Part shown: in pieces, positions 21,301 through 31,146 of the stretch | How positions within the stretch are numbered: position 1 is the stretch's first letter | Layout: every line of letters begins with the position of its first letter | Assembly: GCA_037447655.1 (NCBI GenBank) | Contig: JBBHKE010000209.1 | Location: 39,680-101,679, forward strand | Direction: 5' to 3' | DNA length: 62,000 nt | Source: Zygnema cylindricum | Lineage: Eukaryota; Streptophyta; Zygnematophyceae; Zygnematales; Zygnemataceae | The notes under the pieces: model-generated | Seen by the model: the letters and a program-made list of their open reading frames with translations, nothing else | Told to the model about the DNA's origin: nothing | Database searches by the model: none | Made by a program: the position numbers and the translations under genes

Positions 21301-21700
21301 CATTGCTTAAAATCAGCTTAAACATCCCTTGGCTACCTTTTTCAGTAGTGAAACAAACTTCCTCCTCAAAACTAGCAAAAAGACTCCTTTCCTAGTGTAG
21401 TATCAAAACCCTTATCATCTAATACAGATGTAGAGATGAGGTTTTTGTTTAGCTCCAGAAAAAACAATACATTGGAAAATGTAAATATGGATGTCTTTCC
21501 TTCTACTAACACTTTTAAATCTACTGATCTTACAAGAGTAGTAGTGACTATCCTCCCATCCCCATACTATATCTCTACGGTGGGAATCTTTCTTGTCTTA
21601 GTGAAGGGAGGTTTATCCTTACACATGTGCATAAAGGCACATGAATTCACACATCCAGCCTGCTTCACCTTTCAATCCACTGAAGCACAATTCTGCATAA
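21301..21700 (-). pseudogene. CopB-K protease
   Basis: The active-site region reads VNSCAFMHMCKDK on the minus strand near 21620-21660, where CopB-J has IDSGAS; the catalytic Asp is Asn and Gly is Cys, so it is inactive. The downstream NLISTSVLDDKGF segment is kept near 21405-21440. Confidence 0.8.
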
Positions 21701-22780
21701 GTGGAATTTCTACCTTGTTTTTCGCTTCAAACTCCTCATCCAATATGAGCTCATCGTCCTCGTCCTCGGATTCCGCCTCATTTACTTGTGTCACAAGGGT
21801 CTTTTTCTTTCCTCTCGGGGGTCCACCATTTTTCCCCTTCTTTAACCGCAGCTCGGTTAACTTAGTGCACTTCGCCATATAGTGCCCTAGCTTCTTACAC
21901 TCTTGGTCCGAAACTCGTTGGTCTGATTTTTTTGCCCCCCCCATATTTAATTTCTGACCAATTTCTTGGAATCCCTGTTTGTCGAATCGGTCTTAACTAC
22001 GAAGGCTTGCTCACTCTTTCCTCCCCTTCGGATTTCAATTTGTATTCTCCCTAACGAGAATCATGGCTACCATTGATTCCATATCCACCTCAAGTCCGAC
22101 AAGTCGTGCACAGGGTTAACTATGTTCTCCAACTCATGTGGTAACTTCATAAGCAAGCATTTAATGTTTTCCTTTTCAATTTCTATTTTTTGAGCACTCT
22201 CTAGTTCCATGAAAAGTGTAACAAACTCAATGCAAAAATCCAACATCTTCCCCCCTTTGTATACATACGCATTAATTTTTTGATGAACCAATTATTGTTG
22301 CTTAATCGTTTCACTATGGTACATCTTAATAAGAGCCACCTAAAGATCGGATGCCCTCTCTATCTGGAAATGAGGAGATGCAAGCCCTTGAGAAAGATGG
22401 TGGAGGATGAAGTCATTTGCCAACATATTGTTTAGTCCCAAGTAATTGTATCATTCTCCTCGTTACTCGGAATAGGTGACATGGATGCGGAATCGGTTGC
22501 TATCAGTGTGATTATCTCCTTCTCTTTTCCTTTGTCTACCACCTCGCCTTCATTTGTCTCCTCCGTTGGAGATGGATTTGCATCTGTAGTGAATCTGCTT
22601 CCTCCAAACCCTGGAGGAATCCTAAGACTAGATGGACACATCACCCTTCCACTCACTATTCTTCAAAACCTTTTCTCACATACAACTCGTGTCATCATAC
22701 TTTCCTTATATATAAAGCCAAATCCATTAAAGATGGGCACCCTAAAGGGTGGGCCAATAACCAGCAACTGTGAGACCTCC
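21701..22780 (-). pseudogene. CopB-K gag
   Basis: The knuckle retains ECKKLGHYMAKC near 21870-21905 but the first Cys is gone. The basic segment GGPPRGKKK and an acidic ESEDEDDE stretch follow it. The capsid-like part (22067-22291) includes YVYKGGKMLDFC and the QQQLVHQK motif. The N-terminal part (22432-22656) shows the GTPPGFGG-like and Glu/Lys-rich spacer shared with the patch at 19760. Stops and frameshifts separate the blocks. Confidence 0.82.
22751..22762 (-). other. CopB-K primer binding site
   Basis: The minus strand reads GGTTATTGGCCC, one mismatch to the half-tRNA site, directly after the LTR end. Confidence 0.8.
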
Positions 22781-23394
22781 TCTGGCCCTTAGAGTAAGCA
22801 GCTCACACGAAGCCTCTACGATAACCCTGACCCATTTGTATTTCAGCAAAAAAACTGCCACCTTGGTAGGAAAAAACTCTCACCACCTCCACCCTTGTGA
22901 AGACATGACTCCAGTGAGTCAATAGCAAAATTAATTTTGTATTTTCTCCCATGAGCAGTAAGTTATGGAGGGTCAAGTTGACCTTTTGTACAGAAGCTCT
23001 CCCAGATAGAGGGTCCTATCTACCAAATTTTTCTAAGTCCTATCTCTCTCTAAAACTGTATCTACTGAAATACGTCACCAATCATAATACTGTGTCGTAT
23101 AGAAAGGTAGAGGTGTTTGTATACTTTTTATATAGCCATTGTACGATATGGCCAACAAGTCGACACATATCATATTTGGATTTATTCTTGTAATCCCCGG
23201 AGATGTCGTGATCTAATGTGGTTGTGCCATGTGTCAATCGATGAGAAGGTGACCTCAAACCGCCAAAATTCTAATCCACGATCTCGACATCCTTCGCGGC
23301 CATCCGATCAAAACCGGGTTTGAATTGTAAAAGTCATAAATTTTTGCGTGATATTTGTTTCGCTTTCGAAAAAAAAATTCGTGGTATCCACTTT
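22763..23394 (-). repeat. CopB-K 5' LTR, reverse, truncated
   Basis: It aligns with the M and J LTRs from the CA terminus back to the block GATATTTGTTTCG near 23345. It then breaks off near 23394 where a different LTR (LTR-E) starts, so about 400 bp of U3 are missing. Confidence 0.78.
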
Positions 23395-23914
23395 GACCGA
23401 CAACACCATTGTCTAGCCTAGACCCTTTTGAGTTTGCAGCAAAAAAGAATCATTGAATATGCTCCCCTGAGCATTAAGTTATGGCTGGCCAAAGATGGCT
23501 TATAAATACTGATGCCCTCCAGGAGAGAGGCGGCTACCTAAATTTTTCTAAGTCATAAGCTACCTCTTTGGACGTACTACTAGTGTTTCTAGCCAATTAA
23601 GGGACAAGAAGGTACAAGAAGGTACAGGTGCCGTAGTACTTTTTGTACGGCCAAAGTTTATAATAGTCGCTCCGTTGATGCGTGTCAGTTCCTGAGCCGT
23701 AATTGCTCCCCCCGTAATATCTACTCTCCAATCATAACTCGCCACATGTCATCCGCCGACATTAGCTTGCAAACGCCCAATGTCTACTCCGGTGCTTCGG
23801 CTCCATTGTAAGCCGTTTGATCTACAATCCGCAATTAATCGCGTCTGTTAAAACTCGACATCGGTTCGTTTTGTAATCCGTGAAATAGAGTATGTAGATA
23901 TTTACTACGTTTAG

Positions 23915-24970
23915 TGTGGAAACTTAAGATTTTTAGTATTTTCTAAGTTTAAACATGTAAAGATAAAGAGCAGAAAAGAAGCAGAGGCAGTTTGCCTCTA
24001 ACTCCTCTCTCCAAATCCCACACTTGTCACAGTCACTGAAGGTTGGAGGGGAAGCTAGAGCCATGGATGCCTATCCTATCCAAAGAGAGACAGGTAGTTG
24101 TTTGGTAGGTTTACCAAAAAGAACTTGACGGTTTGAGGATTTGATCCTGGTACATGCCGTCCGTCAAGGCACGCAGTAGCTAGTAGCTTTATCTTATTAG
24201 TTTAGGATTAGTGTTGAGGTATATAGGGTATTATAAATATTTATAGATGTATACGTAGACAATTTCATTTAACGGCCCGAAAAAGTTTTTAGAACATAGA
24301 TACAAGTTTTTTTAGTATGATGTACGGTACTCCACGAAACGAATTCCGCTTAATTGTTTCAACGGCGAAACAAATACCACGCAATAGTTTTCGACGCCTA
24401 TAATTAAAAGCCGATCTTGATCGAACGTCCGCGATAGATGCACAGATCGTTGATTGGGCACTCTGGCCGTTTTTGGTCTTCGCCATGTCAAGTGACACGT
24501 GGCACAACCACATTGGCTTGCTGCATCTTCGGAGAATACAATGACGAATCCGGATATGGTAGACGTCGACATTTTGGCCATGCCGTACGATGGCCGTATA
24601 AAAAGTACTTCGGCACCTGTACTTTTCTGTACGACACCCTAATCTGATTGGTGCCGTACTCTAGTAGTATAGGGTTTAGAGAGGGATTTAGGACTTAGAT
24701 AATTTGGTAGGTAGACCCCTCTCGTCCAAAGAGCTCCTGTACAAAAGGTCAACTTTGACCCTTCATAACTTACTACTCAGAAGAGCAAATTCAAAGATTC
24801 TTTTTGCTATCCACTCAAGGGACTCTTGTCTTTAAAAGGGTGAAGTTGGTTAATGATTTTATCTGTCAGGGTGGTAGTTATTCTTGTGGAAACTTAAAGG
24901 GGTCAAGGTTATCCTAGGGGCTTTGAGTGCGCTGGCTAATCTGAGGGCCAATGGAGGTCTCAAAGTTGAA
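23915..24970 (+). repeat. Solo CopB LTR, forward
   Basis: A 1,056-bp LTR from TGTGGAAACTT to GTCTCAAAGTTGAA, with no internal sequence. The flanks TTTAG (23910-23914) and TTTCG (24971-24975) are a near-perfect target duplication. The paralogous unoccupied site near 25615-25640 (CACGTTTAGATAAATTT) supports the boundaries. It is the best full CopB LTR for promoter features. It probably formed by LTR-LTR recombination. Confidence 0.85.
24495..24605 (+). promoter_or_regulatory. Putative pol II promoter of the solo CopB LTR
   Basis: ACACGTGGC (24495-24503), a perfect ABRE/G-box core, lies about 95 bp upstream of TATAAAAAG (24597-24605). Equivalent CACGTG and TATA-like sequences occur in other CopB LTRs. 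Promoter activity is inferred from motifs only. Confidence 0.55.
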
Positions 24971-25009
24971 TTTCGATACCTTTCGAACTTAATTTATGTA
25001 TCGTTACGT

Positions 25010-25068
25010 CAACGTTCTAGTGGATAAGTCGAATGTCTATAACAACAAGTAGACCTAAGTTCAAATCC
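25010..25068 (+). other. tRNA-like module in LTR-E1
   Basis: TAGTGGATAAG (A-box-like, from 25018) and AGTTCAAATCC (B-box, 25058-25068) are about 40 bp apart, typical tRNA spacing. The order resembles a tRNA-Arg-type gene. The cloverleaf is incomplete. It lies antisense to the LTR. Confidence 0.6.
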
Positions 25069-25486
25069 CCTCTCTCTCTCTCCTTGCATTGTATTTGTTT
25101 ATTGAAACTTTAAACCCTATATCACTTTCTGCCAATCTACATATATAGGATAATGTCTACATATATAGGATAATGTTATTGCCTATGTGATAGGACCATA
25201 GACTCAGGTTCAAATCCGTTATCGTCCATCTACCTTTTGGCAAACTATCCTCTCAACCCTCCAACTTGTCTCCCTAACTATTTGTGGGGAGACATGGAAT
25301 TTCTTTTGTCTTTCACCCTAACTATTTGCGGGTAGACATGGAGTTTCTTTTGTCTCTTAGTGACTACGACAAGTATATAGAGATAGAAGTATTTCCATGC
25401 ACCAGATAGAAACTTTGAGAAACCTTTTTATACTCTATGAAATACATAAAAAAAATACGGACCTATAAATTACTTAAATTTCAACA

Positions 25487-25519
25487 CTCTCCTTATATTC
25501 TAGTCTACTTTTCTTTCAA
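25487..25519 (-). other. Remnant 3' end and polypurine tract of the LTR-E element
   Basis: The minus strand reads AAGGAGAG just before the LTR TG, preceded by an A-rich stretch resembling the 3' untranslated ends of CopB-L and CopB-N. The rest of the internal region is deleted. Confidence 0.55.
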
Positions 25520-25875
25520 CTCCCATTGAAGCCGTTTGATTTGAATTCCGCAATTAATCTCATCCGTTAAAACTCGACGTCGTTTCATTTCATAATTTAT
25601 GATATGGAGTTTGTAGATATTTACCACGTTTAGATAAATTTTGAACTAAATTTATTTATTGTTTCCTCAACGCCTTAGTGGATAAGGCGAATGTCTATTT
25701 TCATTATGTGGACCTTGGTTCAAATACCACTAGTGTCACAATTTTGTTGATTATTCCTCCCTCTCTCTCTCTCCTTGCATTATATATGTTTATTGAAACA
25801 TTTAACCCTAAATCACTATTTGCTGATCTACATATATAGGAAAGTAATATTGCCTATGTGATAGGACCATAGACT
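25520..25875 (-). repeat. LTR-E2, reverse, left part (interrupted by CopC)
   Basis: A second copy of LTR-E, aligned with 23805-25200: the AAGCCGTTTGAT block, the tRNA-like module, a CT-rich tract and CTACATATATAGG. It ends at the CopC insertion; AGACT (25871-25875) is the left target duplication. Confidence 0.75.
25670..25728 (+). other. tRNA-Arg-like module in LTR-E2
   Basis: CCTTAGTGGATAAGGCG (25673-25689) closely resembles the D-arm and A-box of tRNA-Arg-type genes. GGTTCAAATACC (25717-25728) is a B-box about 30 bp further on. The acceptor stem is not obviously paired. It is antisense to the LTR and homologous to the module at 25010. Confidence 0.65.
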
Positions 25876-27431
25876 TGTTGTTTTGAAAAGTTAATTATGT
25901 GCATACGCAACATTTTGTGCGCACGCGTCGTTTCGTGCGTAAATTATTACCATAAGTATTATGGTGGTACGAATGGAGGTTCGGATGTATTTGCGGATTG
26001 TGGAGTAGTTGTATGATTGAAATTAAAGGGACGTGAGGGACTATTTGAGTGGTGCGTAATGCGTTGAGAAATGGACGGCGGATCGCGAAGCAATCCGATT
26101 CAAAATATTTGAAATGTTGAAAAAAGTATGTCGCTCGTACGAAACAAATTGCGACATGCGCTCATATATGAAAAATGACACCGCAAGTACGGAGCGTCTT
26201 ATTTGACAAGTGGACGTGAATTCGCTTCGCAACATCATGAGATATTTGACAACTCGCGTGGATTTCGATGGGATTTTTGTGACCACGCGGCGCAACATCA
26301 AGGGTGACAACTAAAAGCGACGGACGGTGGAAAAAGGCCGCCGCAATTGTTCAAGTAGTGGCGACGCAGAATTGCGTCAATCACACAATGTTTATTTTTG
26401 GACGCCCCAGATTCTTTGAAGAAATTCAAGGAATCTCGTTGAGCGACGTAGCATGACTCAACATACGATTTTGTGAGATTGTGTGTACTTGTAAATATTT
26501 CAAACAACATTGGTTTTTCTTTTTGTGTATTAGTTATTAGTGTAGATTTAATCATTTTGACAAACCTCGAATTAATCAGGTTTACTTATATTAATAGAGG
26601 TAGCTGGTAGATTGCGTACGGCTGGTATGCCTCCTTACATTCATTAATGAGCTCTAGTGTATATTTCTAGGACTTAGTAATTTTTTATCTCAAGGAACAT
26701 TTTTGAACCTTGCCTTTTTTCGCGCTACGGACAATGTGTGAGACTTTTACTCTCGACGTTCACACTCATTTTGTTTTACAACGCGCCGCGCCGCGCGGAC
26801 GTCTTGCGAATAAATATGTTTAGGGTTTTTTTCTCATTCGTGTTTTTTTATATTAAAATATAAACACAACCAATAACCTTATGACCCTAAAATCGCAAGG
26901 TACCCAGGCGGTACTTTGCAAAGTGTGGGACTAAATCGTTTTTTGAATCTGTATCACTATGTCCACACGAACCACACCGCGGGCCAAACTTTAAAAAACC
27001 TAGTCTGTACCAAATCTGGTAATGGTCATTTATAATAATTTTATCTGAGGATTTCTCTCAGATCTGTTGGCTGAATTATCTGAAATTTTGCATGTGTGTT
27101 CCTCTCTGTATTTTCTACATTGATACATTATTACAGACATATTGTGTGTCTGGTCTCTGTGTAAACTTATTATGAAGTTTTCAGTTTTATCAAAGAATTA
27201 TAACAGGCTGTTTTTCTGCAACTTTGACTGGATGATGTGATAATTATATTTAGTAATTTTATATGAAATTTTGTGAGAATACCAAATGATTAAAAAACTA
27301 TCTATTTTTGTAGTTTCAGCCTGTTTTGTTGGTTTTGTAGAATTCTGATTGGATTCAAAGTAGGCTGTTTTTTGGGTAGTCTGTGGTGCTTCCAAGGGTA
27401 AATCCATGGTTGAAAATGGCTATGGACAACA
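25876..27431 (+). repeat. CopC 5' LTR
   Basis: 1,556 bp from TGTTGTTTTG to GGACAACA. It aligns with the 3' LTR except for about 300 bp of extra sequence (26706-27007). The gag ATG is at 27406, inside the LTR. Confidence 0.88.
26706..27007. other. Unclassified insertion of about 300 bp in CopC 5' LTR
   Basis: Absent from the 3' LTR, where ACTTTTTTGTACCAAAT is continuous (about 30410-30430). It contains a GC-rich core (CGCCGCGCCGCGCGG near 26785) in an otherwise AT-rich setting. I see no convincing terminal inverted repeat or target duplication and no reading frame, so the alternative is a deletion in the 3' LTR. Confidence 0.6.
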
Positions 27432-28318
27432 GGTTATGGGCCCACACCCATGGCTACCCATGTTAAATGAATCAATCTTACCCATATTTGGTGGATCTGA
27501 ATATTACTGTTGGAGGAGTATTATGGAGGGCTACTTGAAGTTGAGGAAGCTATTGGATGTGATGGATGGGACATGTGCTGAATCATCGACTGGATGGGAG
27601 GAGGAGAACCTTGAGTGTTTGCGAACTATCAAGCTATCCTTGACCAAGGAACTTGTAATGACTTACCTTGATCTGAAAAGTGGAGCTGAATTATGGAAGT
27701 GGTTAGAACGTATGTATCAAAAGGCTTATGTGTATCATTGGATGGATAGTGTTACAAAAACAGTTGAATATAAGTATGTTGGAGGTAGCATGTTGAAATA
27801 TTGCTTTATTTTGCAAAGATTGTTTGTAGAAAATGATATTGCCGGAGGAAACTTTTCAAACGCTCAAAAGGCTCTTTTGTTAATGAAAGGAGTACCTAAC
27901 GAATATAGGTGTGCTTTAGATTGATTAAAACAAGTTGATAAGAAGGATTGGAACTTACCTTTAGCAATCAGGTTTGTTTTAGATGAAGAGAATAATAAAA
28001 AGGCTTTAAAAGATAGTCGAAATTTTCAGGGTGTTAGATCACAGTTCCAGAAAAATAGAAAAAGTTGCAAATCAAAATTTTAATTTTACTGTAAATTTTT
28101 AGGGCATACCTTCAGAGTATGTCCGTTATATAAAAGTGCATGTGTAACACAAAACTTTAAAACCGGATGGGATGACAATCGAGTTCGACCCCCTACACGA
28201 AGGGTTACACTTCAAGTCGTCAAATTTGTATACTTGCCGATTGTTATTTTTCGAAATATGGAAAATGAGGAAGGAAGAGAAAAATTTGGTGTTACTGAAC
28301 CGGCCCAAGATTGGTGAG
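27406..28318 (+). pseudogene. CopC gag
   Basis: ATG 27406 is chosen because the frame is open for 172 codons through the primer site (Q-V-M-G-P). Capsid-like features include the WWRS-like start, the E-Y-K-Y motif near 27770 and LLLMKGVP near 27875. TGA at 27922-27924 interrupts it, but the same frame continues through the linker and a zinc knuckle near 28080-28125. There the first Cys codon is a stop while C, H and C remain (YCX4HX4C). It ends near a stop at 28316. Capsid protein assembles virus-like particles, so this is the one protein CopC once contributed. Confidence 0.85.
27432..27443 (+). other. CopC primer binding site (perfect)
   Basis: GGTTATGGGCCC follows the LTR CA end and continues with AC, giving 14 bases complementary to the initiator tRNA-Met anticodon arm. 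It is in frame within gag. Confidence 0.88.
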
Positions 28319-28934
28319 TGATAAAGATTTACAAGAGGAAGAGGTCATTAAAGTGAGAATAGTTGGAGGAAGTAAATGTCACTTGGAAGTGAAAACTGAA
28401 AATAATTTGCATGGGGAGATTACAATATTTAAAAATGGAGAGAGAGAAAATTGGAGTAAGAGAGGAAGTTTATAATTTTGGAAAATAAAATAAAAGTTCA
28501 AATATTGAGACAATACCGACATTCATTAAGAAAACAAAGAAAAGAAGTAGAATTCAAAGGATCAACCGTAGAAGAAAACATGTACAGAAAGTGGTCAAAA
28601 GAAAACATCGTGAAAAGTAATTTTATAGAGGTGGTTACCTTTAATATTCACTAATTTTTTGTGGAATTTCCGATTTAGCATTTTGAATTATGAAATTGGT
28701 TGAAGAGGAAAGTTATTATTTTTGAAGACCTAAAAAGATGTAGAGGAAGCAATGGTGTGTTTAGGAAGGACGGATTTTGGAAGACTTGGCAACAGGCAGC
28801 TGAAGTAGTGGTGACGTCAACGAAACCAGTTGTGACGTTTGAACGAAAAAAAAATAAAAAAAATTGGAGGTACGGAAAGGTATAGTTACATTTGGCATGT
28901 TACATATTTTATTTTGGGTGCACAAAACTAAATT
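28319..28934 (+). other. CopC post-gag region with two short unassigned reading frames
   Basis: No pol motif is visible. A 51-codon open stretch (28320-28475) follows gag in a shifted frame and a Lys-rich 56-codon stretch (28484-28654) follows that; neither has a good start codon and neither resembles a protein I recognise. They may be remains of a C-terminal gag extension or chance frames in A-rich DNA. The rest (to 28934) is A-rich with no signal seen. Confidence 0.5.
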
Positions 28935-28944
28935 TTCGGGAGAG
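28935..28944 (+). other. CopC polypurine tract
   Basis: TTCGGGAGAG directly precedes the 3' LTR TG, similar to the tracts of CopA and CopB. Confidence 0.7.
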
Positions 28945-30845
28945 TGTTGTTTTGAAAAGTAAATTTCGTGCATACGCAACATTTTTGCGCACAGGATGTT
29001 TCGTGCGTAAATTATTATCATAAGTATTATGGTGGTACGAATGGAGGTTCGCATGTATTTGCGGATTGGGGAGTAGTTGTACGATTGAAATTAAAGGGAC
29101 GTGAGGGACTATTTGAGTGGTGCGTAATGTGTTGAGAAATGGACGGCGGATCGCGAAGCGATCTGATTCGAAATATTTGAAATGTTGAAAAAAGTATGTC
29201 GCTCATACAAAACATAATGCGACATGCGCACATATATGAAAAATGACACCGCAAGTACGGAGCGTCTTATTTGACAAGTGGAAGTGAATTCGCTTCGCCA
29301 CATCATGGGATATTTGACGACTCGCGTGGATTTCGTTTGGATATTTGTGACCACGCGGTGCGACATCAAAGGTGACAACTAATGACGACGGACGATAAAA
29401 AAATGCCGCCGCAATTGTTCTAGTAGCGGCAACGCGGAATCGGGTCAATCACACAATGTTTATTTTAGGACGCCCCAAATTCTTTGAAGAAATTCAAGGA
29501 ATCTCGTTGAGCGACGTAGCATGACTCAACATACAATTTTGTGAAATTGTGTGTACTTGTAAATATTTCAAACAACATTAGTTTGTCTTTTTGTGTATTA
29601 GTTATTAGTGTAGATTTAATCATTCTGACAAACCTCGAATTATTCTGGTATGCTTACATTAATAGAGGTAGCTGGTAGATTGCGTAAGGCTGGTGTGCCT
29701 CCATACATTCAGTAATGAGCTCTACTATATATTTATAGGACTTAGGGTATGGTTACATCAAACGAAAAGTGAGGTTTAATACAAAATTTTGTACTTGGCC
29801 GTACCATGCTATACTATATTTTCGTGAGTTTCTTGAAAACAACATTACAGAAAATAAGATTACGATTCTCCAAGTATCCGGGAGAAGACATTGACCGTCC
29901 GATTACATTTTGGTCTTCAAATGCGAAGCAATCGCTCCATCCATTCGGTTCACCAATACAGAACGAATACAAAACAAGTCAATTTGCTACACCTGGACGA
30001 TAGACACGTGCGTCGATGAAAAACGAAAATTTTCACAGGACCCAAAGTCACGTGCCTTCGGACAAGGTGACCGCAAAATCTTTGCCGAAAAGAAATACCG
30101 GTTTTCCCTGAAAGTCAGCAGAGTGAAGGAGATCTCTGAGGTACATTGACGTGGTACACTTGCAAAGTACACGTATATAATACGCAAGTACGGATTTCCA
30201 TACTAAAATGACCGGTTTAGAAATCTTTGACGATTTTAGCGATTTGATTGTCAACTATGTGGAACCACTCAAATCAGAACACGTATGTAAAAACTTGTTT
30301 ACAAACGATACGCGATGTAGCGCAGGCCTCTGTAATACAAAACTTTTGCTGTACGTACTATTAGAGAGACCTCATGATGTAACCATACCCTTAGTCATTT
30401 TTGATCTCAAGGAACTTTTTTGTACCAAATTTGGTAATGGTCATTTTTTGGTAATTTTATCTGAGGATTTCTCACATATCTCTTAGCAGAAATATCTGAT
30501 ATTTTGCATGTGTGTCCCTCCTTGTTTTTTCTACATTGATACAGATTTGAAAACCTATTGTGAGTCTTGTCAGTGTGTAAACCTATTGTGAAGCTGTCAG
30601 TTTTATCAAAGAATTATGGCAGGCTGTTTTTCTGCAACTTTGACTAGATGATGTGATAATTATGTTTAGTATTTTTATATGAAACTTTGTGAGAATACCA
30701 AATAACCTAGAAACTATCTGTTTATGTAGTTTCAGCGTCTTTTATTGTTTTTGTAGAATTCTGAGTGGATTCAAAGTAGGCTGTTTTTTGGTAGTCTGTG
30801 GTGCTCCGAGGGTAAATCCATGGCTGAAAATGGGTATGGACAATA
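28945..30845 (+). repeat. CopC 3' LTR (carrying a MITE)
   Basis: TGTTGTTTTGAAAAG to GGACAATA. Without the 646-bp MITE and its duplicated TTA, about 1,250 bp remain and align with the 5' LTR. The last codons of the LTR include the leader ATG equivalent to the gag start. Confidence 0.88.
29745..30390. mobile_element. PIF/Harbinger-like MITE
   Basis: A 646-bp insertion with perfect 16-bp terminal inverted repeats (GGGTATGGTTACATCA) and a TTA target duplication (29742-29744 and 30391-30393). The CopC 5' LTR has the empty site (GGACTTAGT near 26670). A 3-bp TTA duplication and GGG ends are typical of Tourist/Harbinger elements. No transposase frame is present; the longest frame inside (92 codons, from 30208) reads past the right end and is not recognisable. 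Confidence 0.85.
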
Positions 30846-31146
30846 AGACTCAGGTTCAAATCCGGTATGGTCCATCTACCTTTTGGCACACTATCCTCTA
30901 ACCCGCATGCTTGTCTCCATAACTATCTGTGTGTAGACATAGAGTTTCTCCTCTCTCCCATTGACTACGACAAGTATATAGAGCTTAGTGATTACGACAA
31001 GTATATAGAGATAGAAGTATTTCCACGCAAGTATATAGAGATAGAAGTATTTCCACGCACCAGGTAAAAACTTTGAAAAACCTTTTAATACTATCTGTCA
31101 TACACATAGAAAAAATACAGACCTAGATAATACTTAAATTTCAACA
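30846..31146 (-). repeat. LTR-E2, reverse, right part (after CopC)
   Basis: It starts with the second AGACT copy and continues the LTR-E alignment (B-box GGTTCAAATCCGG, ACAAGTATATAGAG) to TTTCAACA. A short internal duplication of GACAAGTATATAGAG-type sequence lies at 30967-31060. A forward CopB LTR piece abuts it. Confidence 0.75.

Larger units (their letters stand above)
18409..23394 (-). mobile_element. CopB-K, reverse Ty1/copia element with internal chimeric patch
   Basis: From right to left: truncated 5' LTR (22763-23394), primer site, gag, PR, IN, linker, a foreign patch replacing the RT N terminus (19689-20000), the rest of RT, RNase H, polypurine tract and a stub of 3' LTR. The polyprotein is decayed throughout, with the protease Asp and a zinc-knuckle Cys lost. 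Confidence 0.85.
23395..25486 (-). repeat. LTR-E1 (CopB superfamily), reverse, split by a solo LTR
   Basis: A diverged CopB-type LTR ending CTTAAATTTCAACA at 25486 (TGTTGAAATTT on its sense strand), followed by the antisense polypurine tract CTCTCCTTA. About 1.05 kb remains once the inserted solo LTR (23915-24970) is removed. A second partial copy of the same LTR lies at 25520-25875 and 30846-31146. Plus-strand tRNA-like boxes occur at 25013-25068 and a perfect B-box at 25207-25217. Confidence 0.72.
25876..30845 (+). mobile_element. CopC, gag-only non-autonomous LTR retrotransposon
   Basis: It has two LTRs (TGTTGTTTTGAAAAG...CAACA and ...CAATA), a perfect half-tRNA primer site, gag and a polypurine tract. 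Perfect AGACT target duplications flank it (25871-25875 and 30846-30850). Between gag and the tract there are only about 630 bp and no protease, integrase, RT or RNase H. The unoccupied paralogous site CCATAGACTCAGG is present near 25190-25207. Movement would need enzymes from a related autonomous element; CopD and CopG share its LTR 3' end. Confidence 0.9.

Noticed and set aside
25065-25085. CT microsatellite as a separate feature
   Set aside because: A short CT run present in both LTR-E copies; it belongs to the LTR and shows no notable expansion.
30208-30486. A 92-codon frame in the MITE as a transposase
   Set aside because: It runs out of the MITE into LTR sequence and has no recognisable transposase motif.
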